Assembly (NCBI RefSeq): GCF_020443705.1
Contig: NZ_JAIZZK010000006.1
Location: forward strand, 62,001 to 126,000
DNA from: Clostridium algoriphilum
GTDB taxonomy: Bacteria; Bacillota; Clostridia; Clostridiales; Clostridiaceae
Length of the DNA stretch: 64,000 nt
Direction of reading: 5' to 3'
This document shows positions 18,207 through 25,133 of this stretch, one piece after another. Under the pieces are notes generated by a model. That model was not told where the DNA came from. It did not search any database and saw nothing but the letters and a program-made list of their open reading frames with translations. Each line of letters opens with the position of its first letter. Position 1 is the stretch's first letter. A program made the position numbers and the translations under genes.

Positions 18207-18560
18207 ATGAAATACTTAAGGCAATTAATGATTGTTTTAATTCCATATCTTATTGGTACTGTATTACAACTAACATTACAGTTACCAATTCCAGGATCTG
18301 TTATTGGACTCATTTTACTGTTTTTAGGATTACAAGTAGGAATAGTTAAAGTTGAAATGATAGAGGAACTTTGTGAGTTCTTGTTATCGAATATGTCTTT
18401 TTTCTTTATTCCTGCGGGGGTAGGTTTAATGACAGCTTTTGGTGTATTAAAAGGAAAATGGATACCATTTATAATTATAGTTGTTTTTTCCACATGTTTA
18501 GTTTGGACTGTAACGGCTTATATGGTTAAATTTTTAAGGAAGGGACGAATAAATGAATGA
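18207..18560 (+). CDS. lrgA: LrgA/CidA-family holin-like membrane protein
   Basis: A 117-aa LrgA/CidA protein with four predicted membrane helices. Family features are the start around LIPYLIGTVLQLTLQLPIPGSVIGL (split) and the LLSNMSFFFIPAGVGLM block. These proteins act with LrgB in controlling murein hydrolase export, or in pyruvate transport as proposed for some bacteria. The gene overlaps lrgB by 8 bases, so the pair is translationally coupled. Confidence 0.88.
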   Translation: MKYLRQLMIVLIPYLIGTVLQLTLQLPIPGSVIGLILLFLGLQVGIVKVEMIEELCEFLLSNMSFFFIPAGVGLMTAFGVLKGKWIPFIIIVVFSTCLVWTVTAYMVKFLRKGRINE

Positions 18561-19257
18561 ATTAATTACTTCACCGATCTTTGGCGTAATAGCATCTCTT
18601 ATAGCTTATGAAATTGGGATCTTTATAAAGAAAAAAGGGAGACTTTCAATATTTAATCCGCTATTAATAGCAATTGTTATATTAATACTTTTTCTTACAA
18701 AATTTCATATTACATATAAAGACTATAATAACGGAGGTCAAATAATTTCGTTCTTCTTATTTCCGGCTACAGTTGCATTAGCACTACCTATGTATAAAAA
18801 ATTTGTTTTATTTAAAGAAAATGCTACTGCAATACTTATAGGGATTTTTAGTGGTGCTATTTCGGGTTTTATATGTGTAGCATTTCTTTCAAAATTATTT
18901 GGACTAACTAACTTGCTCACAAAATCTTTAATGCCAAAATCTATAACAACACCTATAGGAATAGCTTTGTCAAAGCAGTTAGGTGGACTTTCATCAATTA
19001 CTGTCGTAGCTATTATTATGACAGGAATTATAGGCTCTATTGTTGGACCTTTTTTATATAAAATTTTTAAAATTAAGGATAAAGTTGCTCTAGGTATTGC
19101 TATGGGAGCATCTTCTCACGCAGTAGGAACAGCGAGGGCTATGGAAATGGGAGAAATCGAGGGAGCAATGAGTGGCTTAACTATGGCTATATCGGGGGTT
19201 GTCACTGTTCTTTTATATCCTCTCTTATGGAAAGCGTTTCTGCAAATGTTTAATTAA
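18553..19257 (+). CDS. lrgB: LrgB-family membrane protein
   Basis: A 234-aa LrgB protein with 6-7 hydrophobic helices. Characteristic blocks are KSITTPIGIALSKQLGG (about residue 136) and MGASSHAVGTARAMEMG (about 195). It acts with the LrgA partner encoded just before it. The start ATG lies inside the end of lrgA (GAATAAATGAATGAA), so the LrgA:LrgB ratio is probably fixed by coupling. Confidence 0.9.
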   Translation: MNELITSPIFGVIASLIAYEIGIFIKKKGRLSIFNPLLIAIVILILFLTKFHITYKDYNNGGQIISFFLFPATVALALPMYKKFVLFKENATAILIGIFSGAISGFICVAFLSKLFGLTNLLTKSLMPKSITTPIGIALSKQLGGLSSITVVAIIMTGIIGSIVGPFLYKIFKIKDKVALGIAMGASSHAVGTARAMEMGEIEGAMSGLTMAISGVVTVLLYPLLWKAFLQMFN

Positions 19258-19323
19258 TTGATTATAATATAACTAGCTAACTCTATAAATATAATGTATG
19301 AAGATCAAGGAGGTATTATAATT

Positions 19324-19890
19324 ATGAAAAAAGAAGAGAGTAAAGGCCCATTAAATAAGTTGTTTGATTCAATAGACAATTTATTATCAGATGAAAAAGA
19401 GCAGAAACTAAGAAGCAAATTGGGAAAAGAAATACGCAAATTCATTTTTACAGAAGAAATAGTTGAAAAACTTAATGAGAGTGATTTTACAGGTCTAGTT
19501 GAGGAAGGAGAGGAAACAAAGGTGCTTTTTTCTACGATATTTCCTATTTTTGTAGAAAAAAATGATGTTATTTTTAGGCTGTATAAGCATAAGGTTGAAG
19601 TGGATTTGTCAGATGAGATGAGTGATAGATATATTTACATATTTTCAGATGGGAGACTTACATCAGGTCTATTTCAATGTTTTAAGCTTTATGATGATGA
19701 ATATATTTATGGAGTCAAAAAAATAATAAATATGATACCAAGTTTTAAAGAAACTGTAAAAGAGACTCTAGTAAATTTAAATAATAATGAAGCTTTTAAT
19801 AAACAAGAGATGGGAAATGTTAAGGACAGAGAAATAATAGCCAAAAACAATTATGATAAATTATTAGAATGCTTAAGTCAGTTTGCGTAA
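19324..19890 (+). CDS. Conserved-looking soluble protein, 188 aa, unknown
   Basis: I do not recognise this family. The protein is acidic and soluble: a charged helical N-terminus (residues 1-50), a beta-rich middle (about 60-110, FPIFVEKNDVIFRLYKHKVE) and helices to the end. There is no signal peptide or membrane segment. I start it at ATG 19324 because AAGGAGG is properly placed, not at the in-frame ATG at 19294. It follows lrgB by 66 bases and could be in the same transcript. A perfect palindromic terminator ends it. Confidence 0.65.
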   Translation: MKKEESKGPLNKLFDSIDNLLSDEKEQKLRSKLGKEIRKFIFTEEIVEKLNESDFTGLVEEGEETKVLFSTIFPIFVEKNDVIFRLYKHKVEVDLSDEMSDRYIYIFSDGRLTSGLFQCFKLYDDEYIYGVKKIINMIPSFKETVKETLVNLNNNEAFNKQEMGNVKDREIIAKNNYDKLLECLSQFA

Positions 19891-19942
19891 ATATTTTAAT
19901 TAATAATATAAATCTTAAAATTTTCCAACATATATTATTTAT

Positions 19943-19978
19943 ATAGTAAGGGCGGAGTATATACTCCGCCCTTACTAT
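19943..19978. terminator. Perfect 36-bp palindromic terminator
   Basis: Two 18-base arms with no spacer (left arm ATAGTAAGGGCGGAGTAT) form an exact palindrome with a GC-rich core, between two convergent genes. It can act on both strands. Confidence 0.85.
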
Positions 19979-19982
19979 AAAT

Positions 19983-20174
19983 TTAATCTTTATAATTTGA
20001 AAGTATAGTGGTGGCATCTTGTAGCGCTCCACTTACGAGATTAAAATTATTTTCAATTTGTAGTTTGTTTTCAGGCTTTTGTACTGTACTGAGTGCATCG
20101 CGTAGACAGCTTTTCGCATTTCGAAGATGATATGCCACTTCTTCAAAATGTTGCTTACAATTTTTCGTTTCCAT
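19983..20174 (-). CDS. Small helical protein, 63 aa, unknown
   Basis: A 63-aa soluble protein, probably two long helices, with two Cys (residues 6 and 23) and a His-rich first helix (KQHFEEVAYHLRNAK). A perfect AAGGAGG precedes the ATG. No family is recognised; small two-helix proteins of this type are often sporulation-associated in clostridia, but that is only a guess. Confidence 0.6.
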   Translation of the reverse strand: METKNCKQHFEEVAYHLRNAKSCLRDALSTVQKPENKLQIENNFNLVSGALQDATTILSNYKD

Positions 20175-20456
20175 AGGGTACCTCCTTAGTAAATTAAAAA
20201 ATATTAGGATACTACTTAGTAACTATATTATTATATTCAAAAGACAATCAATTGTTACTATATTATTTTCATATATATAATCATATTCGTTTTTTATCAC
20301 TAACATTACAATTTTTAATTTAATTAAGTAATAGAATAATCTATTCATTAAGGTTTTATTCAAGTACAGTATAGGGTTAAATGAAGCTAGAGATTATCTT
20401 TATTTAGAAAGTGACCAAAAATTGATATAGGCAGATTTAAATTCATATAAATAAAT
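20175..20456. other. Intergenic, AT-rich, no clear feature
   Basis: Between the 63-aa gene and the hairpin at 20457 I see no supported gene. A short open run near 20380-20430 (reading LNEARDYLYLESDQKLI) has coding-like codons but no start and an early stop. Confidence 0.3.
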
Positions 20457-20505
20457 ACTCGTTTTACCTGTCGTTTTGACAGGTAAAACGAGTGAGTATT
20501 TTTTT
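20457..20505. terminator. Strong hairpin terminator
   Basis: A perfect 16-bp stem (ACTCGTTTTACCTGTC and complement) with a 5-base loop. A T-run follows on the plus strand and a weaker one on the minus strand. It lies just downstream of the minus-strand gene ending at 20528 and is its likely terminator. Confidence 0.8.
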
Positions 20506-20527
20506 AGTTATGTTTCCTCCAAAACAT

Positions 20528-21019
20528 CTAACACATAACAACAATTTTATAGGGTGTAGTTTGAGCTGGTATACTCCTTGTGGTAGCACCATAGATAACA
20601 ATTAAATCCCTGTTTGCAGGGTATCTTGTAAAGGATTGCCCATTTTCTAGTACTATCTGTGTGAAGGGGCCAATGTTTAATTTTAAAGCATTATCGCTAC
20701 TAACCATCTGATCGTTAAAATTGTCTACCTTCACATTTTGGTAGAGTGTATCTATTGCCATAACAATTGCTCTAAATTGTGGTGGGAAAATGAGAGGAAC
20801 AGCTGCATTTGCATCATAAAATCCAGTTACCATATCTCCAAGGGACACCATTACATGGTCTACAAAGTAAGTATTCGGTTCTACAACAAAATTTACTAAA
20901 GTTCCATATCTGTTTTCTACAGATATTAATTTATAACATCCTGCTCCTTCTCCGGATTCGTCTATTAAAAAATCATTAATCATGGTAATCATTCCGTAAA
21001 AAGGTTGAAATTTTTTCAT
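20528..21019 (-). CDS. Beta-rich protein, 163 aa, unknown; possibly spore-coat related
   Basis: A protein of 163 residues, mainly beta-strand by composition, without signal peptide. Notable stretches are KFQPFYGMITMINDFLIDE at the start and QSFTRYPANRDLIVIYGATTRSIP near the end. I do not recognise a named domain. The ATG at 21019 follows TTGAGGA. It lies 27 bases after a proline/collagen-like gene on the same strand, and the two are probably one operon. The mix with a collagen-like partner recalls clostridial spore surface genes; this is inference. Confidence 0.6.
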   Translation of the reverse strand: MKKFQPFYGMITMINDFLIDESGEGAGCYKLISVENRYGTLVNFVVEPNTYFVDHVMVSLGDMVTGFYDANAAVPLIFPPQFRAIVMAIDTLYQNVKVDNFNDQMVSSDNALKLNIGPFTQIVLENGQSFTRYPANRDLIVIYGATTRSIPAQTTPYKIVVMC

Positions 21020-21046
21020 TTTTATCCTCAATTCTTCATTACTATT

Positions 21047-21469
21047 TTAAAAACATTGGAAACTACTAATATCTCTTAAATCCATTCCAAAATATCTCCA
21101 AGTATTTCTGTTCCAGCGAAATCCAGATACAGATCTAGGACCCACAAATGTAAGGAATGCCCAGAAGCCTCTTTCTCTTCTTGGCCATATATATACCAAT
21201 CTAAAGATACAAGGTCTAATTGCCCCCGCGTCTATAGCTAGAGGGGTAGCACCAAATTGTTGTGATTGAGGTTGGGATGGTGTAAAGTTTGGAGGCGCTT
21301 GGGGCGGCATTCCTTGAGGTGGCCTACCCTGAGGTCCTTGAGGTCCAGGTTGAAAGGGTGTGGGAGGAGCCATTTGCCTGTATGGACATGTTATAGGAAA
21401 ATCTTGAGTTTCGTTAGCATACATGTAGTTTGGATCATAAAATCTAATAAAATCGTCATCAATATACAT
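21047..21469 (-). CDS. Pro/Gly/Gln-rich collagen-like protein, 140 aa
   Basis: Three parts are visible: an acidic, Tyr-containing N-terminus (MYIDDDFIRFYDPNYMY), a low-complexity centre of about 45 residues with collagen-like GPQGPQG and PPQGMPPQAPP, and a C-terminal domain rich in Trp, Arg and Phe (about residues 88-140). There is no signal peptide. TAGGAG precedes the ATG. The N-terminal DDDFIRFYDPNY type of opening and the collagen-like segment would suit a spore coat or exosporium protein, but I recognise no defined family. Confidence 0.6.
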   Translation of the reverse strand: MYIDDDFIRFYDPNYMYANETQDFPITCPYRQMAPPTPFQPGPQGPQGRPPQGMPPQAPPNFTPSQPQSQQFGATPLAIDAGAIRPCIFRLVYIWPRRERGFWAFLTFVGPRSVSGFRWNRNTWRYFGMDLRDISSFQCF

Positions 21470-21658
21470 TAAGTTAGCTCCTAAAAGTATTTACATTACA
21501 GTATATGATGTACTCTAGGTTTCTGTTATAAAAATTATATTTTTATTTCACAACTCAGCATATATGTATTATAATACAACAGGTAAAGACTTTAATATTT
21601 ACTATTAATAAAATGTAAATACAGTAAGTTTATGTTCTATATATTAGGGGGGATTATT

Positions 21659-22255
21659 TTGAAAATGAAAAAGAGTACAGTTATAGTTATCGCAATTGTA
21701 CTTGGAATGAGTATTGTAGGTACTCATTTACATAATAATAAATATATGCAAAAAATTAATATTATTGAACAAAACATAAAAAATGAGAAATTTAAAGATG
21801 CAGAAAATAATATTAAAGATTCTGAGTTAAAAGAGGAAGATGTAAAGAGTTTAAGCTCTAAAATAAAAAAACAAAAAGAAATTGTAAGAGTAAAAAAAGA
21901 TATAGAATCTAGCTTTAGATATTTAACTGGTATAAGTAGCGAATCAGAAAAGAATTCAAGCAAAGCATTGATGTATGCTTTTGGTGGTTATATGAAAACA
22001 ATAAATCATGATAATATAGAAAAATGCAAAACCCTAGGTATAAGTGAGTATTTATCAAGTCAAGAGGACAGGTATTTAAGTTATCTTAAAGACTTTGGTA
22101 TAAATGAAAATGAAGTTATTAGAATATGTAAGCTAAAAAGATACGAAAAACAAGCAATTATATATAATAATAAGGTTGTAGTAAAACAAATAGAAGCTAA
22201 TGTAGAAGCAGATAAATCAATTAGAAAGGCTACTTCAGCTGAATCATTTGAATAA
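21659..22255 (+). CDS. Membrane-anchored helical protein, about 198 aa, unknown
   Basis: An N-terminal membrane anchor (about residues 7-26) is followed by a charged, entirely helical extracytoplasmic domain, Lys- and Glu-rich, with a possible TPR-like pair (NIIEQNIKNEKFKDAENNIK). A TTG start at 21659 fits the GGGGGG site best; an ATG lies two codons further. I recognise no family. A terminator with an 11-bp stem follows at 22343. The genes after that also begin with membrane anchors, including a polysaccharide deacetylase, so a cell-envelope role is plausible. Confidence 0.6.
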   Translation: MKMKKSTVIVIAIVLGMSIVGTHLHNNKYMQKINIIEQNIKNEKFKDAENNIKDSELKEEDVKSLSSKIKKQKEIVRVKKDIESSFRYLTGISSESEKNSSKALMYAFGGYMKTINHDNIEKCKTLGISEYLSSQEDRYLSYLKDFGINENEVIRICKLKRYEKQAIIYNNKVVVKQIEANVEADKSIRKATSAESFE

Positions 22256-22342
22256 TAAATGTTAACTTGTAAATACATATTCCTTTCTGATATAGTTATT
22301 GGCTGTCCAATATATGTCTACATAAAATATATTTTAAAACTG

Positions 22343-22394
22343 TACCTATAGAACAAACACTTTTAAAAAGGTGATTATTCTATAGGTATTTTTT
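22343..22394 (+). terminator. Terminator with an 11-bp stem
   Basis: Arms TACCTATAGAA / TTCTATAGGTA enclose a 24-base loop that can itself fold partly, and six T follow. It ends the unit of the helical membrane protein. The rest of the 22256-22576 gap is AT-rich promoter-type sequence. Confidence 0.75.
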
Positions 22395-22576
22395 GACTAT
22401 TTTAGCGTGTAAATATATTATACTAAGTTATAATATGTTTATTTTTGGTAATTGTAGTAATTATTTATGTTTTTCAAACTTTTTCGCAATAAATGTAACT
22501 TTTAGCAATACATTACATCGCATTATAGTGTATTATAGTGTTAATTGGTAAATTTTCTAAGAAAGGGGAATAAATA

Positions 22577-22813
22577 ATGAAAAAAAGAAGTGTAAACGCT
22601 CTTGGACTTTTTAGTATTTTATTTATAGGTTCAATATATCTTTATTTTTTAAAGAGCAATAATGATAATAAAACTAAAACTGAATGTTTAAAAACTCAAT
22701 TTGAGTCCCTTAAACTTGAGAATAAAGCTTTAACAAAAACAAATTATGAGCTTAATGAAACAAATTTAAAAATTTCAGAAAAGGCTAACAGATTAAAAAA
22801 TATTAATAATTGA
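22577..22813 (+). CDS. Short membrane-anchored coiled-coil protein, 78 aa
   Basis: A 78-aa protein with an N-terminal membrane helix (about residues 8-25) and a coiled coil (about 38-78) with heptad Leu/Asn pattern. It starts behind AAAGGGG and lies 40 bases before a polysaccharide deacetylase that has the same anchor-plus-coil opening. It may pair with that protein through the coil. No named family is recognised. Confidence 0.6.
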   Translation: MKKRSVNALGLFSILFIGSIYLYFLKSNNDNKTKTECLKTQFESLKLENKALTKTNYELNETNLKISEKANRLKNINN

Positions 22814-22853
22814 TATAGAGTGTTAGGCGTATTAGGAGGAATAAGGAAGGAAT

Positions 22854-23759
22854 ATGATTAATTTAGTAATAAAGAAAAAGCCCTCATCAAAATTTGTATT
22901 AATTAAAGTTTTTATTTTCACTATATGTATTTCTCTACTTATAAAGGCAGCTGTTAGCCAAGCAACAGTTGTAAGGAGTCAAGAAAAAAAAGAGAAAAGC
23001 AATTTATTCGTGCAACAAATAAGTCAAATGAATAGTGACAATGAGTCGTTAAGGTTAAAAAATAAAAATCTTAGAACTTCCATGAAACAAAATCAGATAT
23101 TATATAGAGAAAAATTAGCTAATACAAAAATAGCTTATTTAACATTTGATGATGGACCATCAAATAACACTTTAGAAATATTAAAGATCTTAAAAAAATA
23201 TAACATTAAAGCAACTTTCTTTGTGAATGGTCACCCTGAATTAGGATATTTGTATAAACATATTTCTGATGACGGACATATATTAGCTAACCATACCTAT
23301 AGTCACGAATATAAAGACGTTTATACATCAGCAGATAATTTTAAAAAAGATGTTTCAAAATTAGATGCGTTCCTTACCAATATAACAGGTAAAGAGCCTA
23401 ATCATATTTTAAGATATCCAGGTGGATCTAATAATACTGTTAGTCAATATTATGGTGGGAAGGGGATTATGGACACGATGATTAAAGAAACAAATAAAGA
23501 AGGCTACATTTATTTTGATTGGAATGTGGATTCTACTGATGCATCAAGCTATCGTCAAAGCAAAAATAAAATTGTACAAGCAGTTTTAACTGAAAGCAGT
23601 CGAACTAAACATCCAGTTGTACTAATGCATGATTTGAACCCAAAGATTACGACTGTACAAGCCTTACCTGAAATTATAGAGGGTCTTAAGAAGAAAGGAT
23701 TTATTTTTGATGTACTTTCTGAAAATACTTATGCACCACAATTTAAGGTTGCAACTTAG
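22854..23759 (+). CDS. Membrane-anchored polysaccharide deacetylase (NodB domain)
   Basis: A 301-aa carbohydrate esterase family 4 enzyme. It has an N-terminal membrane helix (about residues 15-37), a short coiled coil (about 45-85) and a NodB domain. The catalytic motif is TFDDGP (about 98-103), the metal His pair is HTYSH (about 147-151), and RYPGGS and LMHD are the later motifs. It should remove acetyl groups from peptidoglycan or other cell-wall sugars outside the cell. The coiled-coil gene just upstream is probably co-transcribed. Confidence 0.9.
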   Translation: MINLVIKKKPSSKFVLIKVFIFTICISLLIKAAVSQATVVRSQEKKEKSNLFVQQISQMNSDNESLRLKNKNLRTSMKQNQILYREKLANTKIAYLTFDDGPSNNTLEILKILKKYNIKATFFVNGHPELGYLYKHISDDGHILANHTYSHEYKDVYTSADNFKKDVSKLDAFLTNITGKEPNHILRYPGGSNNTVSQYYGGKGIMDTMIKETNKEGYIYFDWNVDSTDASSYRQSKNKIVQAVLTESSRTKHPVVLMHDLNPKITTVQALPEIIEGLKKKGFIFDVLSENTYAPQFKVAT

Positions 23760-23877
23760 ATTTCAGTTATAAACAATCTACTGTAATTCTACCCTATAGT
23801 AGAAATATAAAATAGTAGAAATATAAAATAGTAGAAAAAGGCTTAAGTTAAATAAAATTAACTATAAGCCTCTCATG

Positions 23878-23975
23878 TTATTGGAATCTTAATGCCTCTA
23901 TTGGGTTCAATTTTGATGCTTTATTTGCAGGATAAATTCCGAAAGTGCTATTTTAAATAATTGTGATATCCTCAT
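23878..23975 (-). pseudogene. Remnant of a MacB-type permease gene (ends only)
   Basis: Reading the minus strand, an ATG opens MRISQLFKIAL, and about 20 bases later a different frame gives GIYPANKASKLNPIEALRFQ and a stop. These are the first and last residues of a MacB permease; compare GIYPARKAAKLNPIDALRYE of the intact gene ending at 4855. About 1.1 kb between them is missing and the frame is shifted. Confidence 0.85.
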
Positions 23976-24071
23976 AACCTCACCTCTTTGTTATTCAATT
24001 CATCGGAAGTTATGTGACCATCTCTAACTGTGATTCATTAGTGTAGATTTACCTGCACCTGAGGGTCCAAG
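23972..24071 (-). pseudogene. Remnant of a MacB-type ABC ATPase gene (Walker A plus C-terminus)
   Basis: On the minus strand the Walker A region LGPSGAGKSTLMN is joined, with a frame change, to the normal C-terminal end VRDGHITSDELNNKEVRL. Everything between (signature, Walker B) is gone. Its stop overlaps the ATG of the permease remnant, the same coupling seen in intact operons. Confidence 0.85.
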
Positions 24072-24415
24072 GATTTAGAACTTGAACTACCATTACTACT
24101 ACCGCCTTGTTGTCCACCACTGCTTGGCATTTGGCCTCCCATAGATCCATCTTGTCCACCCATACCACGTTGAGCAGTAGTGCTACTGCTACTTGAAGGG
24201 AGCTGAACTAATACTGCTTGTCCAACTGTAACGCCTTTTGTAACTCCAATATAGTCTTCAGTTTCTATACCTGTTGTAATTTCTACTAATTTACTATTAG
24301 AGTTCATACTTGATGAGCTACTATTATCTTGTCCACTATCTGAACTAGTAGTACTCTGAACCTTTACGTATTTTTTACTATTACTCTCAACTAAGAATTT
24401 GTAAGAAGTGTGAAA
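24072..24415 (-). pseudogene. Remnant of a MacA-type adaptor gene (C-terminal part)
   Basis: The open frame encodes the last part of an adaptor: YKFLVESNSKKYVKVQ (compare YLFVSENGKAVQKTVE in the intact adaptor), then a KLVEITTGIETEDYIGVTKG block and a Ser/Gly/Gln-rich tail. It has no N-terminus, and its C-terminus runs directly into the ATPase Walker A DNA in another frame. An ATG-started frame of 89 codons (24038-24307) exists here but is not a real gene. Confidence 0.8.
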
Positions 24416-24555
24416 TTAAAATTCATAAATTAGATTAATTAAGTTCATATAATAAAAGAATATGTTTACAAATAGACTAAATCATAGTATTATGAGAATG
24501 GATATCAAATGATTATGTATACTAAATAGAAAAATATGCAATTTTTTTATGCATT

Positions 24556-24576
24556 TATTGATAATGAAATTCAATA
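24556..24576. promoter_or_regulatory. Dyad operator upstream of the feo operon
   Basis: TATTGA-N9-TCAATA with ATAATGA after the left arm, 30 bases before the first feoA start. Almost the same 21-bp site occurs at 27303 before the DUF2325 gene. The core resembles Fur/DtxR-type iron boxes. An iron repressor is the natural candidate, but which family is not determined. Confidence 0.55.
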
Positions 24577-24605
24577 TTAACAGAGAATGTGTGAGGGGTG
24601 ATTTT

Positions 24606-24842
24606 ATGACAAAGGCAATATCATTAATTGAAGTAGAATTGAAAACCAAGGTAAAAGTAGTAGAAGTAGCACTAGAAAGTAAAGTACGAAGAAGAATAAT
24701 GGACATGGGGATAGTTAAGAATACAACACTTGTAGTAACTGGGAAAGCACCTATGGGAGATCCAATAGAGCTATCGGTTAGAGGATATACTTTAAGCCTT
24801 AGAAAAAACGAAGCAAAGGATATTATGGTAGAACTAATTTAA
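24606..24842 (+). CDS. feoA: FeoA-family protein (first copy)
   Basis: A 78-aa SH3-like FeoA protein, an accessory to ferrous iron import by FeoB. The family pattern is visible in VRRRIMDMGIVKNTTLVVTGKAPMGDP (split) and VRGYTLSLRKNEAKDI. ATG 24606 follows GAGGGGTG; a longer frame upstream is less likely. A second, different feoA follows after 40 bases, then feoB: a feoA-feoA-feoB operon. Confidence 0.9.
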   Translation: MTKAISLIEVELKTKVKVVEVALESKVRRRIMDMGIVKNTTLVVTGKAPMGDPIELSVRGYTLSLRKNEAKDIMVELI

Positions 24843-24882
24843 ATGTAGCTTATGTACAAAAATAATAATGGAGGTTAAAATT

Positions 24883-25107
24883 ATGAGTATGCCACTTAAT
24901 TTTGTCGGAATAGGTAAATTTGCAGAAATTCATAGCGTACAAGGCGGAGAAAACATCTGCAAGAAGATTATGGAGATGGGGATGAGCAAAGGTGCTATTG
25001 TAAAGATGATGAAAAATGATAGTGGTCCTGTAATTGTTAAGGTTGGAGAAACTCGATTAGTACTAGGACGAGGTATGGCACAAAAAGTTATGGTAAGAGA
25101 AGTATAA
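24883..25107 (+). CDS. feoA: FeoA-family protein (second copy)
   Basis: A 74-aa FeoA protein with the family pattern CKKIMEMGMSKGAIVKMMKND and VKVGETRLVLGRGMAQKV. It differs clearly from the first copy, so this is an old duplication rather than a recent one. ATG 24883 follows ATGGAGG. It lies 26 bases before feoB. Confidence 0.9.
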   Translation: MSMPLNFVGIGKFAEIHSVQGGENICKKIMEMGMSKGAIVKMMKNDSGPVIVKVGETRLVLGRGMAQKVMVREV

Positions 25108-25133
25108 TATAATATGAAATCATGGGGGAATAC

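Noticed and set aside
24038-24307. Minus-strand ORF of 89 codons as an independent gene
   Set aside because: Its sequence is an adaptor C-terminus fused out of frame to ATPase DNA; the frame continues upstream without a start. It is part of the decayed operon.
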